DNA of 64,000 nucleotides from Rhodococcus sp. H36-A4 (GTDB lineage: Bacteria > Actinomycetota > Actinomycetes > Mycobacteriales > Mycobacteriaceae). Of this stretch, positions 55,104-63,401 are shown in pieces; positions within the stretch are counted from its first letter, which is position 1, and each line of letters opens with the position of its first letter. Location of the stretch: the NCBI RefSeq assembly GCF_027158005.1, contig NZ_JAPVLQ010000001.1, positions 939,745 to 1,003,744 of the forward strand. Direction: 5' to 3'. The translations under genes and the position numbers were made by a program. The notes beneath the pieces were generated by a model that did no database searches, had not been told where the DNA came from, and saw only the letters and a list, made by a program, of their open reading frames with translations.

Positions 55104-57362
55104 ATGGCGACGCTCGACATCGCAGGTCGGAAAGTCTCGGTGACCAATCTCGACAAGGTGCTGTTTCCGAGTACTGGCACTACAAAAAGCGAGGTCATCG
55201 AGTACTACACGAGCATTGCCCCGGCAATGCTCCCGCACATCATCGGCCGAGCGGTCACCAGGAAGCGCTGGCCGAACGGCGTCGAGCAGCCTTCGTTCTT
55301 CGAGAAAAATCTTGCGTCTTCCGCCCCGGACTGGGTCGACAGGCGCGACATCACGCACTCCGATCGCGTCGTGACATACCCTCTCTTCTCCAGCGCTGCC
55401 GATCTCGCGTGGCTCGGCCAGCAAGGCGCGATCGAGGCGCATGTTCCGCAATGGCGATTCGACGGGAACGCACCGGGCCCCGCCACGAGGATGGTGTTCG
55501 ATCTCGACCCCGGCGACGACGTCGACCTGGACCGCTGCGCCGAGGTCGCATGCGAGATTCGAGACATGATCTCCGAGATCGGATTCCGGGCGTTTCCGGT
55601 AACCAGCGGGAGCAAGGGGATTCATCTCTATGTGCCGCTGGAGAAGCCCCTGACGTCCTCTGGTGCCTCGACGGTGGCCAAGCGCGTCGCGACGTTGTTG
55701 GAGGATCGATCGCCCGATCGAGTGACGGCGACGATGGCGAAGGCCAAACGCACCGGCCGGGTGTTCGTGGATTGGTCGCAGAACAACGGGAAGAAGACGA
55801 CCGTTGCGCCGTACTCGCTCCGAGGACGGGCTGAACCGACCGTCGCGGCCCCACGATCGTGGGACGAACTCGAGTCTCCAGGACTGAGGCAGTTGGGTTT
55901 CGAGGAAGTCCTCGCTCGTTACCGCCGCGACGGTGACCTGCTCGCCGACCTGGATCCACCGATCGAGTACTCCGAGCCGGACAAGCTGACCACGTATCGG
56001 AACAAGCGCAGTGCCGCCAAGACCCCGGAACCGATACCGGAGAGCACCGAGCAGACCGGGAACGGCGATACGTTCGTCATCCAAGAACATCATGCTCGAC
56101 GGCTGCACTACGACTTCCGGCTCGAACACGACGGCGTCCTGGTCTCGTGGGCAGTGCCGAAGAACATTCCCGAGGACCCGGGGAAGAACCGCCTCGCCGT
56201 ACGCACCGAAGACCACCCGCTCGAATACGCATCGTTCGAGGGCAGCATCCCCAAAGGTGAGTACGGGGGCGGGGAGGTGTCGATTTGGGACAGCGGTACC
56301 TACGAACTGGAGAAGTGGCGCGAGAACGAGGTGATCGTTGTCCTGCATGGAAACAAGGCGAAGGGGCGCTATGCGCTGATCCGCACCAAGGGCGATCAAT
56401 GGCTCATGCATCTGATGAAGGACGCGGCTCCGATCACGGCAGACATCGCGCCGATGCTCGCTACGGCGGGTGATATCACCGACCTCGCCGACGGAGAGTG
56501 GGCGTTCGAGGGAAAGTGGGACGGATTCCGTGTGATCGCACGGTGTGCCCACGGAGAAATGAAGCTCGTATCGCGCGCCGGCAACGACCTCACCGCACGC
56601 TTTCCCTCGCTTTCCACTGTGGCCGACGAACTGGCAGACCACGATGTCATTCTCGACGGTGAAGCGGTGGTATTCGATACCGACGGCATAACCAGCTTCG
56701 AATTGTTACAGAACAGTTCGGGCCGAGAAGTGCGCTTTATCGCCTTCGATCTGCTGAATCTCGACGGCACGTCGCTGGTGAAAAAGAAGTACTCCGATAG
56801 GCGACGCCTACTCGAATTGCTGACGACCGGACTCGAGTCGGTGCTCGTGCCGGAGCAACTGACCGGCACGGCCGAAGAAGCACTCGCCGAGAGCGTCCGA
56901 CGCGGCTGGGAGGGGGTCGTCGCCAAACGAACCGACTCGATCTATCAGCCGGGCAAGCGCGCCAAGACCTGGATCAAAACCAAGAACTGGCGGACCCAGG
57001 AGGTGGTCATCGGAGGTTGGCGACGCGGCCGCGGCCGTCGCGCAGGCGGTCTCGGGTCGCTGTTGGTCGGTGCTCCCGGGCCTGGCGGACTCCAGTATCT
57101 GGGTCGCGTCGGAACCGGTTTCAGCGACCGCGCACTCGAGCAGCTGAGTGAGCTGTTGGCTCCAATCGAGACCGACGAGTCGCCATTCTCCGAGCAACTT
57201 CCCACCGCAGACCGGAAAGATGCCGTCTGGACCACGCCGACTCTCGTCGCCGAGGTGCGGTTCTATGAATGGACCGAATCCATGCATCTCCGTCATCCGA
57301 GCTGGCGTGGAATTCGTGAAGACAAACGGCCATCGGAGGTCGTCATCGAGAACAACTCATAG
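55104..57362 (+). CDS. ligD: ATP-dependent DNA ligase D (polymerase, phosphoesterase and ligase domains)
   Basis: A 752-residue multi-domain end-joining ligase in the actinobacterial order POL-PE-LIG. Residues about 1-290 are the primase-polymerase (FDLDPGDDVDLDR, VTSGSKGIHLYVPL). About 320-430 are the phosphoesterase (HHARRLHYDFRLEHD, with H329, H330, and PKGEYGGG). The ligase domain starts near 450 with nucleotidyl K471 in GKWDGFRV, then DGEAVV, FDLLNLDG and GVVAKRTDS. LigD works with Ku, which is not in this window. The start appears to be leaderless. Confidence 0.93.
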   Translation: MATLDIAGRKVSVTNLDKVLFPSTGTTKSEVIEYYTSIAPAMLPHIIGRAVTRKRWPNGVEQPSFFEKNLASSAPDWVDRRDITHSDRVVTYPLFSSAADLAWLGQQGAIEAHVPQWRFDGNAPGPATRMVFDLDPGDDVDLDRCAEVACEIRDMISEIGFRAFPVTSGSKGIHLYVPLEKPLTSSGASTVAKRVATLLEDRSPDRVTATMAKAKRTGRVFVDWSQNNGKKTTVAPYSLRGRAEPTVAAPRSWDELESPGLRQLGFEEVLARYRRDGDLLADLDPPIEYSEPDKLTTYRNKRSAAKTPEPIPESTEQTGNGDTFVIQEHHARRLHYDFRLEHDGVLVSWAVPKNIPEDPGKNRLAVRTEDHPLEYASFEGSIPKGEYGGGEVSIWDSGTYELEKWRENEVIVVLHGNKAKGRYALIRTKGDQWLMHLMKDAAPITADIAPMLATAGDITDLADGEWAFEGKWDGFRVIARCAHGEMKLVSRAGNDLTARFPSLSTVADELADHDVILDGEAVVFDTDGITSFELLQNSSGREVRFIAFDLLNLDGTSLVKKKYSDRRRLLELLTTGLESVLVPEQLTGTAEEALAESVRRGWEGVVAKRTDSIYQPGKRAKTWIKTKNWRTQEVVIGGWRRGRGRRAGGLGSLLVGAPGPGGLQYLGRVGTGFSDRALEQLSELLAPIETDESPFSEQLPTADRKDAVWTTPTLVAEVRFYEWTESMHLRHPSWRGIREDKRPSEVVIENNS

Positions 57363-57444
57363 CCCCGTACAGAACACTTATTTTCGTTGCTCTAATATTT
57401 CGGATTGCTTACTTTCTTCACTGCGCCCAGGGGGGCGGAGAGTA

Positions 57445-57478
57445 ACGAGGGGTTGATTTTTTTACATATACCCCTCGT
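57445..57478. promoter_or_regulatory. Long-loop inverted repeat upstream of the lipase gene
   Basis: Perfect 9-bp arms ACGAGGGGT and ACCCCTCGT enclose a 16-base AT-rich loop with a run of seven T. It lies 83 bases after ligD and 62 bases before the lipase start. It could be a terminator for ligD or an operator or leader structure for the lipase. Confidence 0.4.
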
Positions 57479-57539
57479 GTGGCTGCGAAATGAGCCAGTC
57501 TCAGTTCGAGTCCAATATTTTTCGAAAGGGTATGACGCT

Positions 57540-58754
57540 ATGCGCGCTATTGCATTGATGGGGGCTGCCGGAGTGACCGCGGCCCTGGTCGCGTGTTCCG
57601 CCCTGGTGGCAGCTGTGCCGGCTGCTGCCGGTCCACTGCAACCGACGCCGATCTCGGACGCGTTCTACGGTCCGACGCCGGATCTGGAGGCGAAGAACCC
57701 GGGCGACATCATCTCGAGTCGACCGATGGCTCCGCCGGCCGGATTTTTGGACGTAGACGTCTGGCAGCTTCGATTCCGTTCGACGAATTCAACCGGAGCG
57801 CCGATCGCGGCGGTCACCACCGTCATCGCTCCGAAGAACAAGCCGTCCAACGGCCCCTTGCTTTCCTACCAACACATCATCAATGCACTCGGCTTGGAAT
57901 GCGCTCCATCACAGGCGCTGTGGTCGAACGATCCCAACCTCGTCATTCGCGAAGCCCCGGCGCTGAACGCTGCGCTGCAGCGCGGCTGGACCGTCAACAT
58001 CGCCGATCATCTCGGACCGAACAGTGCGTACGGCGCCGCGAAGATGGGCGGACAGATCGTCCTCGACAGCATTCGGGCCGCCCAGCACTTCGATCCACTC
58101 CAGGTAGCACAGAGCCCAGTAGCACTCGCGGGATACTCCGGGGGCGGCATGGCGACGGCGTGGGCTGCGGCTTTGCAGGCGGCCTACGCGCCGGAACTGA
58201 ACATCGTCGGAAGCGCAGCAGGCGGAGCTCCGATGAACCTCGAACGGATGGCCCGCGAACTCGGATTCAATCCCCATCCCGTCTTCGGCCTCGCTTTCGC
58301 AGCAGCCCTCGGTCTCGAACGCGAATACCCCAACCGGATTCCGATCACAGCGCAGCTCAACCCGCTCGGGCAGCAAATGGCTCGTGAAATGCAGAACGGA
58401 TGCACCAACGACATCCTTCGCGTGGGCGCCGGTAAGAGTGCCACCCAGGTCGCCAACACCACCGACCTGATCAACAGCCCGGAAATGGTCGCCGCCGTCA
58501 ACGAGAACAGCGTCGAAATGTACCCAGGAGTGCCGAAAGCACCGTACTTCGAGTGGCACAGCCCGACCGACGCCCTGATCCCAGTCTCCTCGATCACCAA
58601 CACGCTCGGCCGCTACTGCGCAGCCGGCGTCAAGGTCCAAGAGGTACAGGTGCAAAGCAACGACCACCTCACCGCAGCGGTCCTCGGATTGCCGCAGGCA
58701 CTGGACTGGATCAACGCCCGCTTCGACGGAGCCCCAGCACCCAGCAACTGCTGA
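57540..58754 (+). CDS. Secreted lipase family protein
   Basis: A 404-residue exported alpha/beta hydrolase of the secretory lipase (LIP) family. A signal peptide ends near residue 30 (AAVPAAAGP). The nucleophile elbow is GYSGGGM (S200). Asp and His are likely within SPTDALIPVSS and NDHLTAAV. Four Cys suggest disulfides. GAAAGGG precedes the ATG at 57540. It would hydrolyse extracellular acylglycerols or related esters. The convergent ABC exporter ends eight bases from its stop. Confidence 0.87.
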   Translation: MRAIALMGAAGVTAALVACSALVAAVPAAAGPLQPTPISDAFYGPTPDLEAKNPGDIISSRPMAPPAGFLDVDVWQLRFRSTNSTGAPIAAVTTVIAPKNKPSNGPLLSYQHIINALGLECAPSQALWSNDPNLVIREAPALNAALQRGWTVNIADHLGPNSAYGAAKMGGQIVLDSIRAAQHFDPLQVAQSPVALAGYSGGGMATAWAAALQAAYAPELNIVGSAAGGAPMNLERMARELGFNPHPVFGLAFAAALGLEREYPNRIPITAQLNPLGQQMAREMQNGCTNDILRVGAGKSATQVANTTDLINSPEMVAAVNENSVEMYPGVPKAPYFEWHSPTDALIPVSSITNTLGRYCAAGVKVQEVQVQSNDHLTAAVLGLPQALDWINARFDGAPAPSNC

Positions 58755-58761
58755 ACCCCGG

Positions 58762-60639
58762 TCACTCCGCAGGCTGCGCTCCCACCGAAAACTGGGTCCG
58801 ATGTAGCTCCTCGTAGCGTCCCCCCGCTGCGAGAAGCTCGCTATGGGTACCGCGCTGGACGATCCGACCTGCTTCGACGACCAAAATGACGTCGGCGGCA
58901 CGGATAGTCGACAGTCGGTGAGCGATCACCACCGATGTCTTGCCCTCCAACGCTTCACTCAGCGCAGCCTGGACGGCGACCTCCGACGTCGAGTCCAACG
59001 ACGCAGTTGCCTCGTCCAGAATCACCACACGCGGCCGCGCGACCAGCAGACGTGCGATAGTCAGCCGCTGCCTCTCACCGCCGGACAACCGGTACCCACG
59101 CTCGCCGACGACAGTGTCCAGCCCGTCAGGCAGCGAAGCAACGAGATCGCTGAGCCTGGCCCGGTTCAGTGCATCCCAGACTTCCTCGTCCGAAGCGTCC
59201 GGCCGCGGCAACACGATGTTCGCTCGGATGGTCTCGTGGAACAGATGCCCGTCCTGGGTCACCATTCCGACTACACCTCGGATCGACTCGGCGGTCAGGT
59301 CGCGCACGTCTACGCCGGCGAGACGTACTGCGCCACTGTCGACGTCGTACAGCCGTGCAATCAGCTGGGCGATCGTAGACTTACCTGCGCCCGAGGTGCC
59401 GACCAGTGCCACCATCTGGCCGGGCTCCGCGCGGAACGACACGCCGTGCAGAACTTGTTCGCCGCCACGCGAATCGAGCGTGGACACTTCTTCGAGCGAG
59501 GCCAGAGACACCTTGTCAGCCGACGGGTAGGCGAATCGGACGTCGTCGAGTTCTACCGACACCGGCCCGTCGGGAACGTGTGTCGCGTCAGGCTTGTCCT
59601 GGATCAACGGAACCAGATCGAGTACTTCGAAGACTCGCTCGAAGCTGACGAGCGCACTCATGATCTCGACGCGGGCGCTGGCCAGCTGTGTCAGCGGCGA
59701 ATACAGCCGAGCGAGTAGCAGCGACAGCGCCACAACAGACCCAGGGTCGAGCTGTCCACGTAGCGCGTAGAAACCGCCGAGACCATAGACGACGGCAAGC
59801 GCAAGTGCCGACACGAGCGTCAACGCCGTGATGAAGACCGTCTGCACCATCGCGCTGCGCACGCCGATGTCCCGGACACGGGAAGCACGCACCGCGAACT
59901 CGGTGGATTCGACGTCGGGTTGGCCGAACAACTTCACCAACGTCGCTCCCGGGGCAGAAAACCGCTCGGTCATCTGCGTACTCATCGCCGAGTTGTGTTC
60001 TGCCGCCTCACGTTGCAGCCGCGCCAGCCTGCGACCCATCCGCCGCGCGGGTATGACGAAGACCGGCAATAGAATCAACGCCATCAGGGTGATCTGCCAA
60101 GAAATGCCGATCATGACGACCAACGTCAGCACCAGTGTGACCAGGTTGCTCACCACCCCGGACAGGGTGTCGCTGAATGCCCTCTGCGCACCGATGACGT
60201 CGTTGTTGAGCCGACTTACGAGGGCACCGGTTCTGGTGCGAGTGAAGAACGCGATCGGCATCCGCTGCACGTGATCGAACACTGCGGTACGTAGGTCGAG
60301 GATGAGCGCCTCGCCGATGTTCGAGGACAACCACCGACTGAATAGACCGATTGCCGCGTCGAAGATGGCGATGAGCCCGATCAGCAATGCCAGGCGCAGG
60401 ACCACCTCGAACGCCTCACCGTCGACGATTGCATTGACGACTCGACCGGCGAGGACGGGCGTCGCGACCGCCAGCGCCGCGAGCACAACGCTGAGCAGGA
60501 CGAATCCGATCAGCTTGCGCCGGTGTGGCTGCGCGAACGTCAATATCCTGCGTGCGGTCTCAGCCGAGAATTTCGTCTGTTGCGAGGAGGCATTCATCGT
60601 CCGATACATCTGGTTCCGCGCCGTGACTTCCATGCTCAT
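58762..60639 (-). CDS. ABC exporter, fused membrane and ATPase domains
   Basis: A half-size exporter of about 625 residues. The six-helix membrane domain (about 35-330) is followed by an ATPase domain with GTSGAGKST, LSGGERQRL and VVILDEATASLD. The start is uncertain (60639 or slightly downstream); the frame is open to 60684. It is in the same direction as the PadR/BtrH-domain pair upstream (119-base gap) and may be the export step of that module. Substrates are unknown. Confidence 0.85.
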   Translation of the reverse strand: MSMEVTARNQMYRTMNASSQQTKFSAETARRILTFAQPHRRKLIGFVLLSVVLAALAVATPVLAGRVVNAIVDGEAFEVVLRLALLIGLIAIFDAAIGLFSRWLSSNIGEALILDLRTAVFDHVQRMPIAFFTRTRTGALVSRLNNDVIGAQRAFSDTLSGVVSNLVTLVLTLVVMIGISWQITLMALILLPVFVIPARRMGRRLARLQREAAEHNSAMSTQMTERFSAPGATLVKLFGQPDVESTEFAVRASRVRDIGVRSAMVQTVFITALTLVSALALAVVYGLGGFYALRGQLDPGSVVALSLLLARLYSPLTQLASARVEIMSALVSFERVFEVLDLVPLIQDKPDATHVPDGPVSVELDDVRFAYPSADKVSLASLEEVSTLDSRGGEQVLHGVSFRAEPGQMVALVGTSGAGKSTIAQLIARLYDVDSGAVRLAGVDVRDLTAESIRGVVGMVTQDGHLFHETIRANIVLPRPDASDEEVWDALNRARLSDLVASLPDGLDTVVGERGYRLSGGERQRLTIARLLVARPRVVILDEATASLDSTSEVAVQAALSEALEGKTSVVIAHRLSTIRAADVILVVEAGRIVQRGTHSELLAAGGRYEELHRTQFSVGAQPAE

Positions 60640-60757
60640 GACTTGACCGTAGAACCTCGACGAATTTCGAGTTCGAGCGGTCACCGTAGCGACGGTCGGC
60701 TGTCCAGCAGTTCTAGTGGCGCGGACGGGCTCACTGCGGCATGCGGGTTGTTCACCT

Positions 60758-61837
60758 TCATTGACGTCCTCCCCGTTGTTCGGCCTTCTCCAGCGAAGCG
60801 AGCGATGTCATCGCTGCTGTTTCGATCCATTCGATCTTTCTGAGCACCTCGGCCGCCTCGGTCAGGAAGTCCGCCTGTCCCGTGCTACCGGCGTGGGCGA
60901 TCAATTCTGAGGCTCGGGTCCAGAGCAGTGCGGATTCCGCGAACCGGGCCGCGTTCTCAACGATGATGTCCGCGTGTGATCTGCGTGCGACGAGCTCCTC
61001 GCTTTCGGTCAGGAAGTCCCGATACAGATTTCGGAACAGCGCCCCTCCAGTGCCCGCCCGCTCCATCAGCATCGCGATGACCGCGAGATCGCGAGCAGGG
61101 TCGGCCACTCGGTCGAACCATGATGGGATCCGCTTGGCCGCAGTGAGGATGCCGCGATTGCCGAGGTTGGCGATCGGGGGCGCAAGGAATTCCGTTGCGC
61201 AGGCAGTGATCGCAGGAACGATCGCCTCGTGGATCCGCTCGGGCCTCGCCGCTGCGGTGGGCACGTTCACAGTGAAGGCTCGGTGGTGTGCAGACATCGG
61301 TCCTCGTGCTGCTCGTGCCCGCGTCAAACTTTCCAGGGTGGTCGAGACCTTCCCGCCCTGCTGAGCCGTATCGATCAGGTATGCCGTGTCCTGGTCGTAG
61401 CCATACATGGCAACGACGTGACCGGCGAAATGCACCCTGGATCCGAAGTACTCCAGCTCGTAGCTGTCGAGCTGCAGGCCGACAGGTGTGCCGCGGTCGA
61501 TGGTTGTGCGCAGTCGATCCCACGCCTTCCGCGCCGAGGTCGTCTCCTCCACACGCAGAGCCACTCCCAGTCGTGAGGTCAGGGCCTGTGTGAGCGCGAA
61601 CGGCTTGACCCGGCCGCCGAGGAACGGCAGGTCCTGCTGTTTGGAATCCCAGTAAACGAACGACAACGCCGCGCCCAAACCGAACAGCATCGGCTCGGAC
61701 AGCGAAAGCCCGGCGTGCGTCAGGAGAACGCCGAGCGCCGTCGTCTCGCAATGTAGTCCGCCGGCGGTGGGGACTGCGTCGATGATCGTTGCGTTGACCG
61801 GCCCGTCGCTGCCTCCTCGAGGCATCGATTCACTCAT
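60758..61837 (-). CDS. BtrH N-terminal domain / DUF4872 protein
   Basis: A 359-residue protein. Residues about 15-160 fit the BtrH N-terminal domain, which resembles a cysteine-peptidase fold, with GGLHCETTALG (H29, C30) and HFAGHVVAMYGYD. The rest fits DUF4872. BtrH in butirosin synthesis is an acyltransferase-type enzyme. The gene overlaps the upstream PadR regulator by eight bases, so it is translationally coupled to it. A downstream ABC exporter suggests a peptide- or natural-product-handling role. The substrate is unknown. Confidence 0.75.
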   Translation of the reverse strand: MSESMPRGGSDGPVNATIIDAVPTAGGLHCETTALGVLLTHAGLSLSEPMLFGLGAALSFVYWDSKQQDLPFLGGRVKPFALTQALTSRLGVALRVEETTSARKAWDRLRTTIDRGTPVGLQLDSYELEYFGSRVHFAGHVVAMYGYDQDTAYLIDTAQQGGKVSTTLESLTRARAARGPMSAHHRAFTVNVPTAAARPERIHEAIVPAITACATEFLAPPIANLGNRGILTAAKRIPSWFDRVADPARDLAVIAMLMERAGTGGALFRNLYRDFLTESEELVARRSHADIIVENAARFAESALLWTRASELIAHAGSTGQADFLTEAAEVLRKIEWIETAAMTSLASLEKAEQRGGRQ

Positions 61838-62354
61838 TGGACACCGGGACTCGAGTCGCGAGCCACGACCTCTCTGCCTCGAGGAGGCTCAGTGAATACG
61901 AGAAGACTTCGCGGGCGGGACGAGGGAGGGGGGACTGAGAGCGCTCAGCAGCGGTGACGGCGCTGATTCGTTTGTCGATCCAGATCAGGCGTCGCTGGAG
62001 TGAGTCGACGTAGTCCTCCTCGGAGATCAACGACAGGTTGGCGAGCCCGACGAGCACGGGGTGCACGACGGTTCGCTGGTCAGCGATGAACGTGACGGTG
62101 CTTTCTTTCGCGGCGTGCCGCCCCGCTGTGGTCGCATGGAACACCCGTCTGGACTTGGCACCGGTCTGAGCGTCATCGGACTCGATGAGTCCGCGACCTT
62201 CGAGCTTCGTGAGCACGTAATAAATAGACGAGAAGCCGATCTCGGCCCAGCGGCGGATCCCACGTTGTTCGATCACCTGGTCGAGGTCGTAGCCATGCCT
62301 TGGCTGCTCCGCGATGAGACCGAGGATGGCCAGTTCGGTCGGGGTCAATTCCAC
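61830..62354 (-). CDS. PadR family transcriptional regulator
   Basis: A 174-residue winged-helix repressor. The N-terminal domain has ELTPTELAILGLIAEQPRHGYDL and IGFSSIYYVLTKLEGRGLI; the C-terminal helical dimerisation part holds RRLIWIDKRISAV. PadR proteins usually repress adjacent transporter or enzyme genes and themselves. The start is a GTG at 62354, preceded by TAGAAT with six bases between, so the transcript is probably leaderless. It overlaps the BtrH-domain gene. Confidence 0.87.
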   Translation of the reverse strand: MELTPTELAILGLIAEQPRHGYDLDQVIEQRGIRRWAEIGFSSIYYVLTKLEGRGLIESDDAQTGAKSRRVFHATTAGRHAAKESTVTFIADQRTVVHPVLVGLANLSLISEEDYVDSLQRRLIWIDKRISAVTAAERSQSPLPRPAREVFSYSLSLLEAERSWLATRVPVSNE

Positions 62355-62360
62355 AGGTGT

Positions 62361-62373
62361 ATTCTAGCACTAG
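62361..62373 (-). promoter_or_regulatory. PadR promoter: -10 box overlapped by a CTAG palindrome
   Basis: On the minus strand TAGAAT (62366-62361) fits TANNNT and is six bases from the GTG start, with no ribosome site. CTAG-ca-CTAG (62364-62373) overlaps this -10 box, placing an operator where it would block RNA polymerase. This fits autorepression by PadR. Confidence 0.45.
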
Positions 62374-62612
62374 GATAAGCGAGGCATGATCCTCGCACGG
62401 TCCTCCTCTCGGCGTTCTTCGACCGCTATGCAGCGTCAGTCGCCGATGACGAAGATGCTGGCCGGGGCACCGGAGAGTTCGTCGATAGCCAATCGCTGTC
62501 CCTTGAGCCGTCGGGAAGGAAGGAACTCGAATGCCTCGGTGCGCGTCGTTGAGCGTGTGATTTTCAGCGACGATCGGGGGTGATCTGTTGCCGCTTGTCG
62601 GCGTACCTCGAC
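62370..62612 (-). other. Possible gene remnant without a start codon
   Basis: An 80-codon open frame on the minus strand reads like real protein: AFEFLPSRRLKGQRLAIDEL, ASIFVIGDWRC, then IAVEERREE. It has no ATG or GTG before that point; an in-frame TGA closes it at 62616-62618. I do not recognise the family. It could be a truncated gene or a coincidence. The rest of 62373-62717, between the PadR gene and the DUF7010 gene, shows nothing else. Confidence 0.25.
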
Positions 62613-62717
62613 ATGTCAGATGAGCATCAGCGACCGAAACGAGTTGTAGCGCCGACAATCACTTTGAAGGGTGGTGGGTGGGGTCCGTGTCGACCGTTAG
62701 CGCGATCACCGATAGGT

Positions 62718-63272
62718 CTAGATCGACCAGGCGATGCTGGCGCTGATGAGCATGATGACGCCAGTCGACAGACACACCCGGCCTGCACCTGCTGCCGCGC
62801 GATCTGGTGTGGCCGCTGGGGCACGAGGTGCTGTCGTATGAATTGTTGCTGCAGCTATGGAAATCGCAGCACCGACTATGAAATACAACGGCGTCGCGTA
62901 GAGCCAGGAGTAGGGCGCGAAGTGCACCACGACCATGAGGGCCATTGCTGAAGGGACTTGCGTGAATTGGTGTCGCGTAACGAGGGCAATGACGATGGGC
63001 AAGCCCAAGAGCTGGCCGAGCGCCAGTACCACCGACACGTTGTCCATCCCTGGCATCGTGGGAGTAGTCGGCCCAGGTGTGAGAGCCGTGAGCAAGAACG
63101 CCAGTGGCAAAGCGACCATGCCCTGAAACAATGTGCAGTATGCGCCGACCCTGGCTGACCACAGTCGCCAGACAACGGCACAGATGAGCCAGGTGAAACC
63201 GTACGCCGCCAGAAAACCCCACCCGTATCTGGTCGACTCGGCCAATATCTGGCGGTACTCATCAATGCTCAT
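62718..63272 (-). CDS. DUF7010-like membrane protein
   Basis: A 184-residue membrane protein with about five hydrophobic helices. The N-terminus MSIDEYRQILAESTRYGWGF followed by AAYGFTWLICAVVWR is the pattern of DUF7010, though this name is from memory and uncertain. The function is unknown. It stands between the remnant region and the methyltransferase gene, 129 bases downstream of the latter. Confidence 0.65.
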   Translation of the reverse strand: MSIDEYRQILAESTRYGWGFLAAYGFTWLICAVVWRLWSARVGAYCTLFQGMVALPLAFLLTALTPGPTTPTMPGMDNVSVVLALGQLLGLPIVIALVTRHQFTQVPSAMALMVVVHFAPYSWLYATPLYFIVGAAISIAAATIHTTAPRAPAATPDRAAAGAGRVCLSTGVIMLISASIAWSI

Positions 63273-63401
63273 CCGGTCACTCCGTGGTCTGCTTATCGTC
63301 CTCGAGCCACACTATGCGGCGACCTGACGCCACGAAACGATCGAGGAACACTGCGATCGAACTGTCACTCCTCCGCAAAGGATGCAGTGCGCTGTCAAGG
63401 C

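Noticed and set aside
55047..56642. N-terminal extension of the Rv0910-like frame into ligD
   Set aside because: It runs antisense through LigD motifs; the family length and a clean ATG at 55046 end the gene there.
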